Shown: positions 33,879 through 46,068 of the stretch, one piece after another
Layout of the letters: each line of letters begins with the position of its first letter
Position numbering within the stretch: position 1 is the first letter of the stretch
NCBI GenBank assembly: GCA_037176725.1
Contig: JAZBRS010000029.1
Location: 42,604,001-42,668,000, forward strand
DNA length: 64,000 bases
DNA from: Posidonia oceanica
Taxonomy: Eukaryota; Streptophyta; Magnoliopsida; Alismatales; Posidoniaceae
Direction of reading: 5' to 3'
The notes under the pieces: model-generated
What the model saw: the letters and a program-made list of their open reading frames with translations, nothing else
Database searches by the model: none
What the model was told of the DNA's origin: nothing
Program-made: the position numbers and the translations under genes

Positions 33879-34888
33879 AATGATAAGATATCGGACTTAT
33901 CGGTCGGCAAACGGAAAGGAGTGATAAGATATCGGACTTATCGGCCGACTAATGAATGAAAGAATAGAATGATAAGATATCGGACTTATCGGCCGGCAAA
34001 AGGAGGATAAGGGAGTGATAAGATATCGGACTTATCGGTCGGCAAAAGGGGGCATAAGGGAGTGATAAGATATCGGACTTATCGGCCAGCAAAGGGAAAG
34101 AGATGATAAGATATCGGACTTATCGGCCGGCAAATGAATAAAAGAATAGAATGATAAGATATCGGACTTATCGGCCGGCAAAGAGGGGATGAAGGAATGA
34201 TAAGATATCGGACTTATCGGCCGGCAAAGGGAAAGAGATGATAAGATATCGGACTTATCAGCCGGCAAATGAATAAAAGAACAGAATGATAAGATATCGG
34301 ACTTATCGGCTGGCAAAGAGGGGATGAAGGAATGATAAGATATCAGACATATCGGCCGGCAAAGGGAAAGAGATGATAAGATATCGGACTTATCGGCCGG
34401 CAAAGGGAAAGAGATGATAAGATATCGGACTTATCGACCGGCAAATGAATGAAAGAATAGAATGATAAGATATCGAACTTATCGATCGGCAAATGAATGA
34501 AAGAATAGAATGATAAGATATCGGACTTATCAGCCGGCAAAGGAGGGATAAGGAAGTGATAAGATATCGGATTTATCGACCAGCAAAGGGAAAGTGATGA
34601 TAAGATATCGGACTTATCGGCCAACATAGGGAAAGTGATGATAAGATATCGGACTTATCGGCCGGCAAATGAATGAAAGAATAGAATGATAAGATATCGG
34701 ACTTATCGGCCGGCAAAGGGGGGATAAGGGAGTGATAAGATATCAGACTTATCGGCCAGCAAAGGGAAAGAGATGATAAGATATCGGACTTATCAGCCGG
34801 CAAAGGGAAAGAGATGATAAGATATCGAACTTATCGACCGGCAAAGGGAAAGAGATGATAAGATATCGGACTTATCGACCGACAAATG
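33878..34888 (-). repeat. GATAAGATATCGGACTTATC repeat array (body C, block 3)
   Basis: Homologue of 12330-13297 with the same dyad and the same spacer classes. Spacer order differs from B, which indicates unit gain and loss after the bodies separated. Confidence 0.9.
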
Positions 34889-35419
34889 AATGGATTTCGC
34901 GAGAGCGAATCATCTCATGATACCAGGAATACCATGAGGGGAAGAGAGGGAGAATGATACCAAGGGGTGATCAAAAGATGCCCCTGGTATCAAGATGATA
35001 CCAGGGGTTGGCCAACGCGTCCTTGGCATCGAAAACAGAGGATGAGGACAAAACTGTCGTGTTTGCCAGACGAGTAGTTTGGGGTACCAGCCCATAGATG
35101 ATGACAGGTTGACGGACCTATCGCAGAGCAGTTGGGGGTGCCAGCCCGTAGATGATGATCCGGATGACGGTGCCCGGTAGCTTGTTCGCTCTGACGTCAT
35201 GGGTCAGCGGTTGGGTTGACTGATGAGGACTTTTCCCGCGGTGTTTGGCAGCAAGTCTGGCGAGGGGCCCTACAGATAAGATTGATATATGCACTTGAAG
35301 CAGACTTGAAATGCAAACAGGTGGCTCAGAACGCCTTTGTATTGATTTAACTTGATTACATGCCTTTGACAGGCCAAAAGTTTACAGTAAAAAGATAAGC
35401 AGGCAGCTACATGGATGCT
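34889..35419 (-). other. Body C segment between the extra ORF and the repeat arrays
   Basis: Contains the conserved 11-bp stem at 34981-35007 and the two single composite hairpin units around 35070-35150. No coding sequence seen. Confidence 0.65.
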
Positions 35420-36519
35420 CTAGTCGGTCCTGGCTTTCTTCGCCTTTCTGGAGTCAGGGAACTGAGGAGCGCCAGGAGGTATTTCATTGATAGGCCAGAT
35501 AGCTTGTACCTCCGATAGATACTCGGGAGTGCAACCCGAACCTTGTGCAGATGCCAGATCAGTAGACCGCACTCCATGCTGCATGAGATCGGCCAGTTTT
35601 ACAGTAGCAGATGCTGTCCCGTAAGGATATGCTTGAAGTAGCTTTGGGGCTATGCTGTCTATGAAGGCGCCCTGTTGGAGTTCGAACTGCCGCATGACCC
35701 AGTTGGAGTGGTACTCCACGCCCCTAGTGAATCTAGGCAGCACCACAAGTCGCACGTCGCGGGTATTGAAGAAGATGGTGAAGGGCTCAGCCGCAGACAG
35801 GATGATGCGCCAGGTGACGGTGTCGTCCGTCAGCTCAGATAATTTCTTGTATTCTTCGGGGACCTTCTGGATTGTCTTGGCATGGCCGTTATTGCAGTAT
35901 GTTTCAATAATGTGGCCCTGGGGGAGCAGCAAGTCCAATTCAAGATGTGCAGCCAGCCAAATCTGTACTAGCACTCCGCAGCCGTGGAAGTGGCGGCAGC
36001 GGTGGGAGATGCAGTCCAGTCCGTAGTAAGTTTCAGCCAAGACAACTGGTTCCAGGTTGATCTGCGTAGTCACCACAGCATGTGCGATTTCAGTGATTTC
36101 TATCGTGACTGTCATTCGGCCATGAGTGAAGATCAGCTCTCCCAGAGATCGGGTGACAAATCCCCAAAGTCACAAATCATCTCCGAGTTCGGCACGCTTG
36201 TCTATGATTTCATCAAAGTAGTGCAAGTGCAGCATGGGCGCGGGGCCGCTGGTGCAGATCAGTCTTTGCTGGCACCTGTCAGTAGATTGTCCAGACAGCT
36301 TGCAGAGGACCGCTATGTATCTGTCACGCCTCATGAAAATGGGCGGTCCCATCAGCCAAGAGAAGCCACAAATGCGGTGCACCTCTTCCAGAGTAGGTGT
36401 CAGCTCGATTTTTCCGAAGTGGAAGACATGGTGCGCCGGCTTCCAGAATCATGCGGCGGCACAGAGGAGATGGCGGCTTACTTCGACATCAGCCGCTTTC
36501 AATAGCTTTGTAGGCATGC
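35420..36519 (-). pseudogene. Extra 3' ORF of body C, plant mobile domain/DUF7745-like
   Basis: Co-linear with 13825-14922. The TGA at 36170-36172 is shared with B. A private stop precedes FWKPAHHVF. Just upstream of the ATG, C has Trp where B has TAG, so the ancestral ORF probably extended further 5'. The C-terminal half (35420-36115) is fully open and ends in a Lys/Ala/Arg-rich tail. Retention of the same ORF in both bodies shows it was part of the founding element. The family call rests on motif resemblance only. Confidence 0.6.
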
Positions 36520-38150
36520 CCCAGAGGTGCAGCTTCTCACAGTCTTCCAGAGTAAGCTTGCCAATCCAGCCCTGTAGGGCTTCAGAATAGTGCACAGGGG
36601 TTTCGAGAGTTGGATATCCCATGGCGCAGGCCGTAGGGGTACAGACAGATGCTGCAGAGCTTAAAGGTACCTATTATCAATATTGCAGATAGTCAGGTCA
36701 CACAGGCATATAATCTTTTGCAGAAAGCAGAATCTGAGACTGATAGAGCAGTTCAACCATGTATTCAGCAGTTAATATCAAAGTAAAACAGCTAAACAAT
36801 CGTAAGCAGGAAAGATCTGTAGTAGTCTTGTTGACACGGGGGCGAGGACTGGCAGGAGTGCTGGACCAGCGCAGCTCGAGCAACGTCAACGCGCGTTTGG
36901 CAAGAAGTACTGTCTTAGGGCCGAAGCGGGTTGTAGAGCGGAATGATTGTGAAGAGAGAAGGAATGATTGAAGATGCATGTATACGTGATGCAGGTTGGT
37001 ATGCTTTGGTGCTCTTAGCATACAGAGTGCTTTGGTGCTCTTAGCATACAGAGTGCTTTGGTGCCTGCTGTAGAGGAAAGAAGTGATTCTTGACTCACTG
37101 GGCCCTACTCGGACTCTTAGCTTGCTAGTGGCACCCCAGAATGGGTGTTGGCGGTATACAGGTGGTGGTGGTGTGAGGACAGGCTACCTGCCGAGCTCTC
37201 GGGACCTACACCTATTCTTTCTGCTCTTTTTTTCGATTTCTCCCTCATGAGTATGCAGTCTTTCTCTGCCCCTAGCCCGGAGATGGTAAGTGTTTGTTCT
37301 TGGAGGGAAGTGTAGACCCTTTTAGGCTTACACCCTTGGGTTTCTTGTAAGGTACGGGGGGATGATGTTCCCTGTATTTTCGGGCTGAACCTTGCCCTTT
37401 TCTTTTCTTTCTTTTTTTTCTTTTCTTTGCTTGCTTTTTCTCCCTTTTTTTTGTTTTTGTTCCATCTCTTTTTTGTTTGATTTCTTTTTCTCCTTTTTTC
37501 CACAGGCTTTTACTATCCCCATTTTAGTGGCAAAAGGAAGGGTGTTTGAGTTGTACTGGATGAGGTTTTTGGGTCTGCTGTGTGATGGATAGAAGGAGCA
37601 GGGTTAGACTGCACACCCCTATCTCTAGGGCCGGCTTCTGTTTTCGTCATCTGTTCCTGGGATGTGCCCAAACCTAGATGTCTATTCTCACTTTCTTCAA
37701 CTCACATCCTAACATTTTTTCTCCCTCAGAGGTGTATGTCCTTACGAGTTTAGGCAGTTCACCTGTCCTATTTGGTGGTGGCTCCCTCACATGCTAAGGC
37801 ATCTAAGTAGTGCCGAGTGAGGCAGGGTGGACTCTTTCCAGAGCAGGCAAGCACTTTCGGTTTTCATCACCGGGCAAAAGATGCAATATGTGACTTGAGA
37901 GGATGGCGACGATGATTTGAAAAGGGTTGATGCATGTTTAGAGAGGATGACGATGATGATTTGAAAAGGATTGATGCATGTTTGGAGAGGATGACGATGA
38001 TGATTTGAAAAGGATTGATGCATGAGTAGGATAGAAGGAGCATAAGCGCATGTTCAAGAACAAAAGTAAGAAACAAGATAGTAGATGCTAGAAGGAAAGG
38101 AATGCGAGAAGTGAGAATGCAAGTGTGTAGGTGGGAGAAGGATATCTGCA
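36520..38150 (-). other. Body C interval between integrase and the extra ORF
   Basis: Non-coding apart from a partly open segment next to the extra ORF. It contains a local tandem duplication of a 26-bp unit (TTTGGTGCTCTTAGCATACA start, about 37005-37070) that is single in B, the sense purine-rich tract (37390-37510), and the three 44-bp copies at 37899-38030. Confidence 0.5.
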
Positions 38151-39300
38151 ACGGGGCCGCCTCTGGCTTCTGATAATACTTCTTGAGGTAGCAGAGGTTG
38201 ACGGGCTCAGACTGCTCAACCTGGTCCATATCCTCAAGAGTTATGGCGCCGCCTGAGAAGACTTGCTTCACCACAAAGGGGCCGCGCCAGTTAGGTCGGA
38301 ATTTCCCTCGACCGTCAGGCAGGTGAATGGCGTGCAGAACAAGGTCCCCTGTCTGGAAGCCTCTTGGCTGAACTTTCTTCAAGTAAGAGCCGGCCATTCT
38401 CTTTTGATAGCAGTGAGCATTATGCATTGCTTGCAGCCTGTGCTCATCAATCAGGTTTAGTTGGACACAGCGGTCTTCGACCCATTCTGCTTCATCCAAC
38501 TCAGCCTCGCATAGGATCCGCAGTGAGGGGATCTCTACCTCGACGGGCAGCACCGCCTCCATGCCGTACACGAGAGAGTACGGGGTGGCGCCTGTTAAAG
38601 TGCAGATAGATGTCCTATACGCCCAGAGTGCGTAAGGAAGCTTGTCGTGCCAGTCCTTATGAGTTTCCACCATTTTCTTCTGAATTTTTACCAGATTTTT
38701 GTTGGCGGACTCCGCTACACCGTTCATCTATGCCCGATAAGCCGAGGATCTGTGATGCTTGATACTGAAGCTCTACAGATAGTGTTCGATCCTCTTAGCA
38801 ATAAAATTTGTGCCATTGTTAGATATAATTGCATGTGGGACCCCGTACCGGTCTATGATGTTGTTTCTGATGAATTTTTCTGTAGCCACGGCAATCACCG
38901 TCTTGTAGGAGGTCGCTTCCACCCATTTAGTGAAGTAATCAATCGCTACCAGAATGTAACGATGACCATTAGAAGCTAGAGGGTAGATGGCGCCAATGAC
39001 ATCAATCCCCCAGGTGGAGAAAGGCCATGGCGACGACATGCTATGCAGCTCTTGAGGGGGCGCCCGAATAAAGTTACCGTGCACTTGGCAGTTATGGCAT
39101 CTACGCACAAATCGGCAGGAGTCGGCCTCCATAGTCAGCCAGTAGTATCCTTGCAGCATTATCTTCTTGGCTAGGAGGACGCCATTCATGTGCGGGCCGC
39201 AGGTCCCTGCATGCACTTGAAGCATCAGTGCATCAGCCTCTGATTTTTTTAGGCAGCGCAGGAGCATTTGATTGTATGATCTTCTGTACAACTGTCCCGC
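38151..39300 (-). pseudogene. int: Integrase, body C (catalytic Asp lost)
   Basis: Same domain order as B. The zinc finger starts near 39213. The second catalytic residue is Asn (codon 38818-38820, ISNNGTNF) where B has Asp, which should abolish strand transfer. A TAG follows after EHYL, and a further stop precedes MNGVAESANKN. The rest, from 38727 to about 38157, is open through the GPFVVKQVF block and KKYY. The last part is better preserved than in B. Confidence 0.9.
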
Positions 39301-39479
39301 CCCCAATACATACTTTGACGCCAGACGCATCAGAGTTCTCTTGTCTACTGGTGAAGTACTGGGTGGAAAGCTGCCAAACTCCAAGAAAGCTTTGATGTCT
39401 TTGTACCAGGGCTGCTCCTCTGTTGTTGGATCTGCCTCCTCGATGCTCTTACAGTGTGCAGGCTGCTCAATGCGAGTAA

Positions 39480-39950
39480 CAGATACATCCACTGTGCTGT
39501 CTTCAGGTATACTGAGCCAGGACGCCAAGGTAGCTAGTGCATCTGCATATGCGTTCCTTGCTCGATTCATGTATACGAAGCGGATGCTTGCAAATTGTTC
39601 TATTAGCTTCAGCAGATGCTCATGATATGGTAGTAGCTTCGGATCTTTCGTTTTCCACTTGCCATTGACTTGAGAAATCACCAGCATAGCATCGCCGTGC
39701 ACCACCAGCTTCCGCACCTCATGCTCGAGGGCAACATTCAGTCCTTGGATGCATGCCTCGTACTCTGCTTCGTTGTTGGTGCACTTGAAGGTCAGCTTCC
39801 TGGAGAAGGGAATCATCTGTCCCTAAGGCGTTGTCAGCACTGTGCCTACGCCTCGGCCTCTTTTGTTTATGGCAGCATCGAAGTATAGCTGCCATTGCTC
39901 CTGATCTTCAGGATCTTTGTCTTCAGAGTCCTCCATTGCAAACAAGAATG
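39480..39950 (-). pseudogene. Second (archaeal-type) RNase H, body C
   Basis: Start YFDAAINKRGRG (Asp about 39879; the following Gly of B is Ala), then a TAA after LTTP (39823-39825). The rest is open, with NNEAEYEA, VHGDA (the Asp that B has lost) and NAYADALA. A one-base insertion near 39945 puts this domain out of frame with the upstream RNase H. Confidence 0.85.
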
Positions 39951-40453
39951 TCTTCATCTGGAAACTGCGTCTGGAGTGGCTGATATTCAGGCAGTGGGAG
40001 ATCAGCAAGATGGTCTACCATAGCTTGACCCTTCATGGATTTTTGTGTGACAAAGGTAATGTCGTACTGAGACAGTAGCACCTGCCACTTAGCACATCTG
40101 CCCACCATGGTTGGCTTTTGAAAGAGGAACTTGATTGGATCATGCCGGCATAAGAGTTGGACAGGGTATGCCATCATGTAATGCCTCAATTTCTGTGCAG
40201 CCCAGACGAGGGACAAGCAGGTCTTCTCTATTGTACTGTACCTGGCTTCGCATTCATTGAACTTCTTGCTCAGGTAGTAGATGGCGCGCTCCTTTCTACC
40301 AGATTCGTCATGCTGGCCCAAGACGGTGCCCATGGAATGCTGCGTGGTAGAAAGGTAGAGAAGCAAGGGTCTCCCTAGAGTGGGGGGAACCAAGACAGGA
40401 GGCTTAATCAGCAGCTGCTTGATCTTGGCAAATGCAGCCTGACACTCCTCGCT
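39923..40453 (-). pseudogene. Ty3-type RNase H, body C
   Basis: Open in the RT frame from 40393 to the frameshift near 39945. Contains RAIYYLSKKFNECEARY and AAQKLRHYMMAY. The usual first catalytic Asp is absent (YLSTTQHS), consistent with the degenerate first RNase H of Tat elements. Confidence 0.82.
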
Positions 40454-41380
40454 CTAATGAATCTGTGCATTCCTCTTCAGGAGCTTGAATATATGTTCAC
40501 AGATGGGCGTAAGCTGTGCAATGAAGCGACTGCTGTATTGTAAACGCCCAAGCAGACCTCTGACCTCCTTTTTAGTCTGAGGGGGAGGCATATCCACGAT
40601 GGCTTTTGCCTTCATCGGGTCCACCTCAATCCCCCTTTGGCTAACAATGTAGCCCAGCAGTTTGCCAAATGATACCCCGAATATACACTTGTGGGGGTTC
40701 AGGCGCAGCTTGTACTTCCGTAGACGGGTAAAGAGCTTCTTTAGACAGGCAAGATGATCTTCAGGCTCTTTGGTTTTAGCAATCATGTCGTCTACATAGA
40801 CCTCCACTTCTTGGAGCATGAGGTCATGGAACAGCGCAGTCATGGTCCTCTGATAGGTTGCACCAGCATTCTTCAATCCAAACTGCATGACTTGGTAGCA
40901 GAAGACTCCCCAAGGGGTGATGAATGAAGTCTTTTCCATGTCTTCTTCTGCCATTTTGATCTGATTGTATCCAGAAAAGCCCTCCATGAAGGAGAGCATC
41001 TTGTGGCCCGTTGTATTGTCGACTAGGACGTCAATGTGAGGCAATGGGAAGTCGTCCTTGGCACTCGCCTTGTTCAGGTCCCTATAGTCGATGCAGATCA
41101 GGACGCGGCCATCTTTCTTGGGCACAGGTACAATGTTTGCCAGCCACTCAGGATAAAGGACGACCTTGAGGAAATTGACTCTGTGCTGTTTCATGATCTC
41201 TTCTTTGATCATAAGCAGCCACTGCAGTCACCATCTTCTCAGCTTCTGCTTTACTGGCTTCGCATTTGGGTCTAGGGATAGATTGTGCACCACTATCTCT
41301 ATGTCAAGGCCAACCATATCTTCATAACTCCAGGCGAAGACATCCGCATATTCTTTTAGGAATGCGATGAGCTCGACTCA
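40454..41380 (-). pseudogene. RT: Reverse transcriptase, body C (longest intact RT)
   Basis: Open for 252 codons from 41212 to the TAG at 40454-40456, covering fingers, palm and part of the thumb. It includes YPEWLANIVPVPKKDG, FMEGFSGYNQI, FGLKNAGATYQRTM, YVDDMI and LGYIVSQRGIEVDP. Shared stops: TGA 41378-41380 at the linker junction, TGA 41228-41230, TAG 40454-40456. This copy is the better reference for phylogenetic placement. Confidence 0.93.
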
Positions 41381-42622
41381 AGCCTAGGGGGACAGCTGGG
41401 CACTGATGCAAACTTCTCTGACTTCCTCAGCTATGCCGATATTGACAACCTCTGTTTCTTCTTCAACATGAAGGTTGGGGTCTTCTGGGTCGTCGTCGTA
41501 GGGACGGAACTCGGGCAATGGTTCGTCAGTCTCATCCATGCCCGTATCATCCTCCTCTCCATAAGCAACAAGTTCTGAAAGGATCTCTTTCTCAAAGGAA
41601 GGATTTGTGATGTCGAAAGAGTGTATATGTTCCGCTGCTTGGCCTTAGTGACGCTTCAGGATGGTCACGCTTACTCGAGTATTCTTGTAACCTCGGTGCG
41701 CGACCTCCGTCCTAGCAACTTCTGCTGTATGCTCTGGCGTGATTGATTCAGCTGAAAGCTCTACTGATACTGCTGAGGGCCTTGCTGATTCTGCCACTGA
41801 TACTGCTGATGGCCCTGATACTGATGCTGCTGACAACTCTGTTACTAATTCTGCTTTCTGCTCTGTTACTGCTGCTGTTTGGACTACTAGTGCTTCCTCC
41901 CCTGAGTCTTCTGATATGCTTGTGGAGGGTATGCCGGACTGGCGGCTGTTCTGGGTACTGCCGCTTCCCACACTGCCCAAGTGAGGCATGTGTTGCACAA
42001 ACCACCTAGACCCGCCTTCTGGTTGGAGGGTAATGAGCTCATCTGGTCTAGGGGAGTCCGGTATTGCCAAGTCTTCTTCTAGGACCATGATAGAGGCATG
42101 GTCTTCTCGCAGAGGAGGGTCCGTAGCCACAGCTTTCCCTTTCCTTTCTGCGGCTTGGTGCTCTGCTAGGTCTTCTGTTATCGACTTGAGCTGTTCTTGA
42201 TAAAGTAGCTCTAAGTCGGACATTCATGAATCGACCTGGGCTTCTATCGCCACTCCTTCCTCCTCATCCGAGGGTGAGTCGACATAGTAGGCGCTGGGGG
42301 CCTACGGCACTGGCCCGGCTGCAAGATGGATCGTTGCCCTTGAAATTTGCATGGTCTGGCTCGCGGGCGTGCCTGATAGTGGCAGCTTCAGCATCGGAGA
42401 TCCAAACAGACTGGTCAGTGGGGCCACAGACGGGTATGCTGCCAGGGTCACCGCTGCAGTTAGAGGGCAGGCAGAGGTGCTCTTCTGAGGGCTCAAGGGC
42501 CGAGAGGCTACGATGCTCAACTGGTCCTTTGCAACTGGTGGTGACGGTCAGAGTGCGGCTTCAGACACCATGGGGTCCTGCCATGAGAGTTGCTGTTTTG
42601 CGGTAGGAGGATGTGAAGCTGA
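41381..42622 (-). pseudogene. Protease-RT linker, body C
   Basis: Continuous in frame with both protease and RT apart from stops (near 42622, 41645 and the RT junction). Ser/Ala-rich, then acidic, as in B. The lack of any frame change here argues that the element encodes protease and RT in one frame without an intron between them. Confidence 0.75.
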
Positions 42623-44050
42623 CTACGCCGGCTGCACTCCCGGTGATGCGGCTGCTGAAACGGGTCGAGTCGCGCCGCTGACTGAGCTGTCTGGCTGTCC
42701 TTCCAGAGAGATTGACAGCGGTACTGATGCGACTGCGACCGCAGGTGGCCTGCCTGATTGTGCCAGAAGGAGTGTGTCTGACTTCTGAGCTGCTGCTACT
42801 GCCTGTGCTTGTAATGTGGATGTGGCTGCAGGAATATTTGAGCTTGTCAATTCCACCACAGAGCCTGCTGATTTGTCTGCTGTATCTGAAGGAAGAGCCG
42901 AATGAACTGACCTGGGCGCTTCAGTGCTGATCTGAGCCTTACTGCCTGTTGGGACTGCCTCTGTTGTGCCAGACTGCTCCTCATCCGAGTAGTGGTCCTC
43001 AACGCAGACCCAATCTTCTGTCGGCACCGCAACTTCATCATCAGTTGATCCTAGAACTCCTGCACTGGTTAAGTTAGTGAGGTCTCTGGGGATGGCAGAT
43101 TCCTGATTCTTCATCTGGAGGCAGTGATCTTCGCTGGACTTGGGCACATAACCGAGGCCATCAGATTTCCTTCGCTCCGCCGCTACGATCGGCTCTGCGA
43201 TCCCCTGGCCGTGATGCCCGAGCGGTGTACCCTTTATGTTACCCCACCTGTGACATACATTCTCGACCATTCGGAAGGGGTTGTTGTGAACGGCCAAGGA
43301 GTTGGCACGCTCAAGATCAGGAATGAAGTTAACTGGCTGGCACCGGTTAACGCGATACAAGGCTTCGGAAGTCTCAGGGTCAAACGGGATAGCTTGTGAA
43401 GAGATGGGGGAGACTGCCTCGATCCGCTCCTTCTCAAAGTTCTCCGCCATGACAACAATGACATCATCACCGCGACGGTACTTTATCATTCGATGGAGGG
43501 TCGAGGGAAGGACCTGATGCTTGTGGAGCCAAGGGCGCCCAAGTAGAAGATTGAAATTCGGCTTCAAGTCGACGACATAGAATTCTACATCGAAAACGAC
43601 CAGGCCAATAGCAAGAGGAATAATCAGGATCCCCAGAGCGTCATGGTGGGTGTTGTCAAAAGCTGTCATTCCCTTCACGGCTGGCGTGATGTCCTTGGCT
43701 TTGAATCCGAGCTTGGTAGCAGTGCACAAGGGGCAAACGTTAAGGCCTGACCCGTTATCAACCAGTGTTAGGGGAATGCGAAAGTTTTTGAACTGAACCG
43801 TGATGAACAGGGGTTGATTGTGATTAATCCCTGCTGGAGGCAGATCATCACTTGTAAAAGAGATGACCTGGGGCTCCGCAATCATCGCTACCATGCTTTC
43901 CAAGGCTGAAGGCTCAATAGACTGGGACACACGGGCAACCTGGAACACGCGAAGAAAAGCCTTGCGGTGTTCGGCAGAGGTGTGGATTAGGTCCCAAATG
44001 GAAATGTCGGCTTTGACCTTCCTAAGTTGGGAGGTTATGTCTACCTTGGG
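42623..44050 (-). pseudogene. pro: Aspartic protease, body C (largely open)
   Basis: An open frame of over 440 codons. Upstream block DISIWDLIHTSAEHRKAF, then FRIPLTLVDNGSGLNVCPL as the protease active-site region, then FNLLLGRPWLHKHQ, then the start of the Ser/Ala-rich linker. Asp-Asn-Gly replaces the more common Asp-Ser/Thr-Gly triad, which is usual in Tat-type proteases. Frame is -1 relative to gag. Confidence 0.88.
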
Positions 44051-46068
44051 TTGGTTCTTTTGGCAACTGGAGGGGTTGTTTTGGCAAGCTCTAAAGGGGT
44101 AGTGGCAAGAGATTGGGCTGCCACAGGCTGAGCAGGGGTTTGGCTTGCTACAGGTTGATTTGAGGTTGGGTCCGCTATGGGTTGGTTAGAGGGTGGGGGC
44201 ATAGCAGGCTCAGGGTAATTTGACCTAATGGCTGGTGCTGGGGGTCTGTAGACCCTCCCCGATCACGTTACTTCCGTGCACATTTCTGTGGCGTCGCTGT
44301 AAGGGACGCGATGGGTGTCCAGGGTTAAATCAATAACCACTGGAGCACGTGCTGCGAGCATAGGAGGGGTTACAGGGAGACCTACTGGGTATTGGGGTTT
44401 ACCTAAATGGTAAGGTTGTTGGGGTGGGAAGGCAGGGGCTGGCTGAGGTCTGCCTAAAAGATGTATGGGGGATTCCAGCTGAGGCTGCCCTAAGAGGTGG
44501 ATAGGGGATGTAGGCTGGGCTCTAGCTAGGAGGTGTACAGGGGGTTGAGCCTGAGGAAGCACAGCAGGAGGTGCGGAGGGGCGCTCCGGCCTGGAACACG
44601 GTCGAATCAAGTGAACTCCCAACTCGAAGCCGGCAACTGCCATGGGATAGAGAGTGATGGCGAAAGGCTCAGAGATACCAGAAATAAGATCAGAAGGGTC
44701 TACAACAGCGGTAGTATGCCCAGAAGGAAAGATAGAGTGGATGCCTGAGGTTCCTGCCCCTCCGGAATAAGTGTGCTCCGGTAGGGGTTGGTGGATGATG
44801 CCAGAATGAGGGGGAACAGCTGAATGTGCAGATGCATGTGTGTGTGCTTGAGTGGATGCCTCGTGCGTGTCAATCACAATCGTTCCCGATTCGATTAAGT
44901 CCTGAATAGCGTTCCGCAGGGAGTAGCAATTGTCCGTCGAATGCCGGATGCTTCGATGGAAATTGCAGAAGAGGTTCGCCTTAAACCAATGCGGCAAAGG
45001 ATTTAGGGGCGGGCGAACCTCCGGGAACTTCAGGAGCGATGCAACCTTCGGCAAGATGACCGTGAGCGGTTCCACCAGTGGGGTGAATTTCCGTTTCTCA
45101 ATGGGTGGCCTTCTTTGCCTCTAGTATGAGCCTTGCTGAATCGGTGCGGTAGGGTAGACCGGTCTAGCAGTGGTTGTGATCTGTGGTGTGGGTGGATTCC
45201 TAGGTGCAGGAGCATACACCATCTGAGCTGGGGCAAGCCGGGATGGCAAGTGAACAGGCACAGTAGGAGAGTCGACGAATGCAACAGTGGTTTTCGGTGA
45301 ATCCTTCTTCTTTGGTCAGTTGTTGCTGCTACCGCTGTTGTTGTTGGAGGCGCTGCTGTTAGCACTGTTACTGCTGATCGCGGCCTGCTTAGCGAACACA
45401 GAGAGAGCCGGGAAGTTGCCACTCCGCAAAGAACTCTCCACGCGCGCTCCAGCTCGGATAAGTGCTGCAAAAGTAGTGACTGGCTGAATGCTAAGCAGAG
45501 CTCCAAGAGATGGCCGTGCCCCTTTGATAACGATTTCGATATACTCCTCGTCAGAGGGTCTATCTCAGACTTGTAAGGCAAGGACACGCCAGCGGCCGAC
45601 GTACTCCCCGAACGGCTCGCTGGAATTCTGCTTGATTGCGATCAAATCTGCCCTCTTTGGGACTAGATCGAGGTTGAAGGAGTACTGTTCCAGGAACGCC
45701 TGACTGAGGTCGTTCCAAGTCTTGATGGCTGACATATCAAGCGATGTGAACCACTTGAGTGCCGGCCCGGTCAAGCTCTTCTGGAACAGGCAGATCAGCA
45801 ACCTCTCGTCAGCCTGAAGTTGAGCGAGATCACCGCAATACGCCTTCAGGTGTGCTACGGGGCAGCCCTTACCATTGTATTTCTCGAAGTCCGGGATTTT
45901 GAACTTCGGAGGGAGTACCGCCTCTGGAAAGCAGTAGAGGTCCCGAAATTGGTAGGTCTGGTGCGTTAGAGGGGGAACAAGAGAGGCAGAAGGAGCAACC
46001 GGAGGGGTCGGAACGGAAACACCCTCCGTGATAGGAGTGAAGAGAGGCTCACTGACGTACTGGGCCAT
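44051..46068 (-). pseudogene. gag: gag, body C (in-frame 909-bp deletion)
   Basis: ATG at 46068. The N-terminal Pro-rich segment runs straight into HQTYQFRDLYCFPEA. Relative to D, 909 bp (62609-63517) are missing with GC microhomology, which keeps the frame. The gag core is otherwise open to a TGA after LALQV near 45565. The knuckle CNFHRSIRHSTDNC lies at 44926-44967, with Gly-to-Arg inside. The stop at 45316-45318 is shared with B. Confidence 0.9.
44092..44098 (-). promoter_or_regulatory. Candidate -1 frameshift heptamer CCCTTTA, body C
   Basis: In the gag frame (codon starts at 44100, 44097 and 44094) the sequence is ACC CCT TTA. Same phase as B at 22449-22455. Protease is in the -1 frame downstream. 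Confidence 0.4.
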
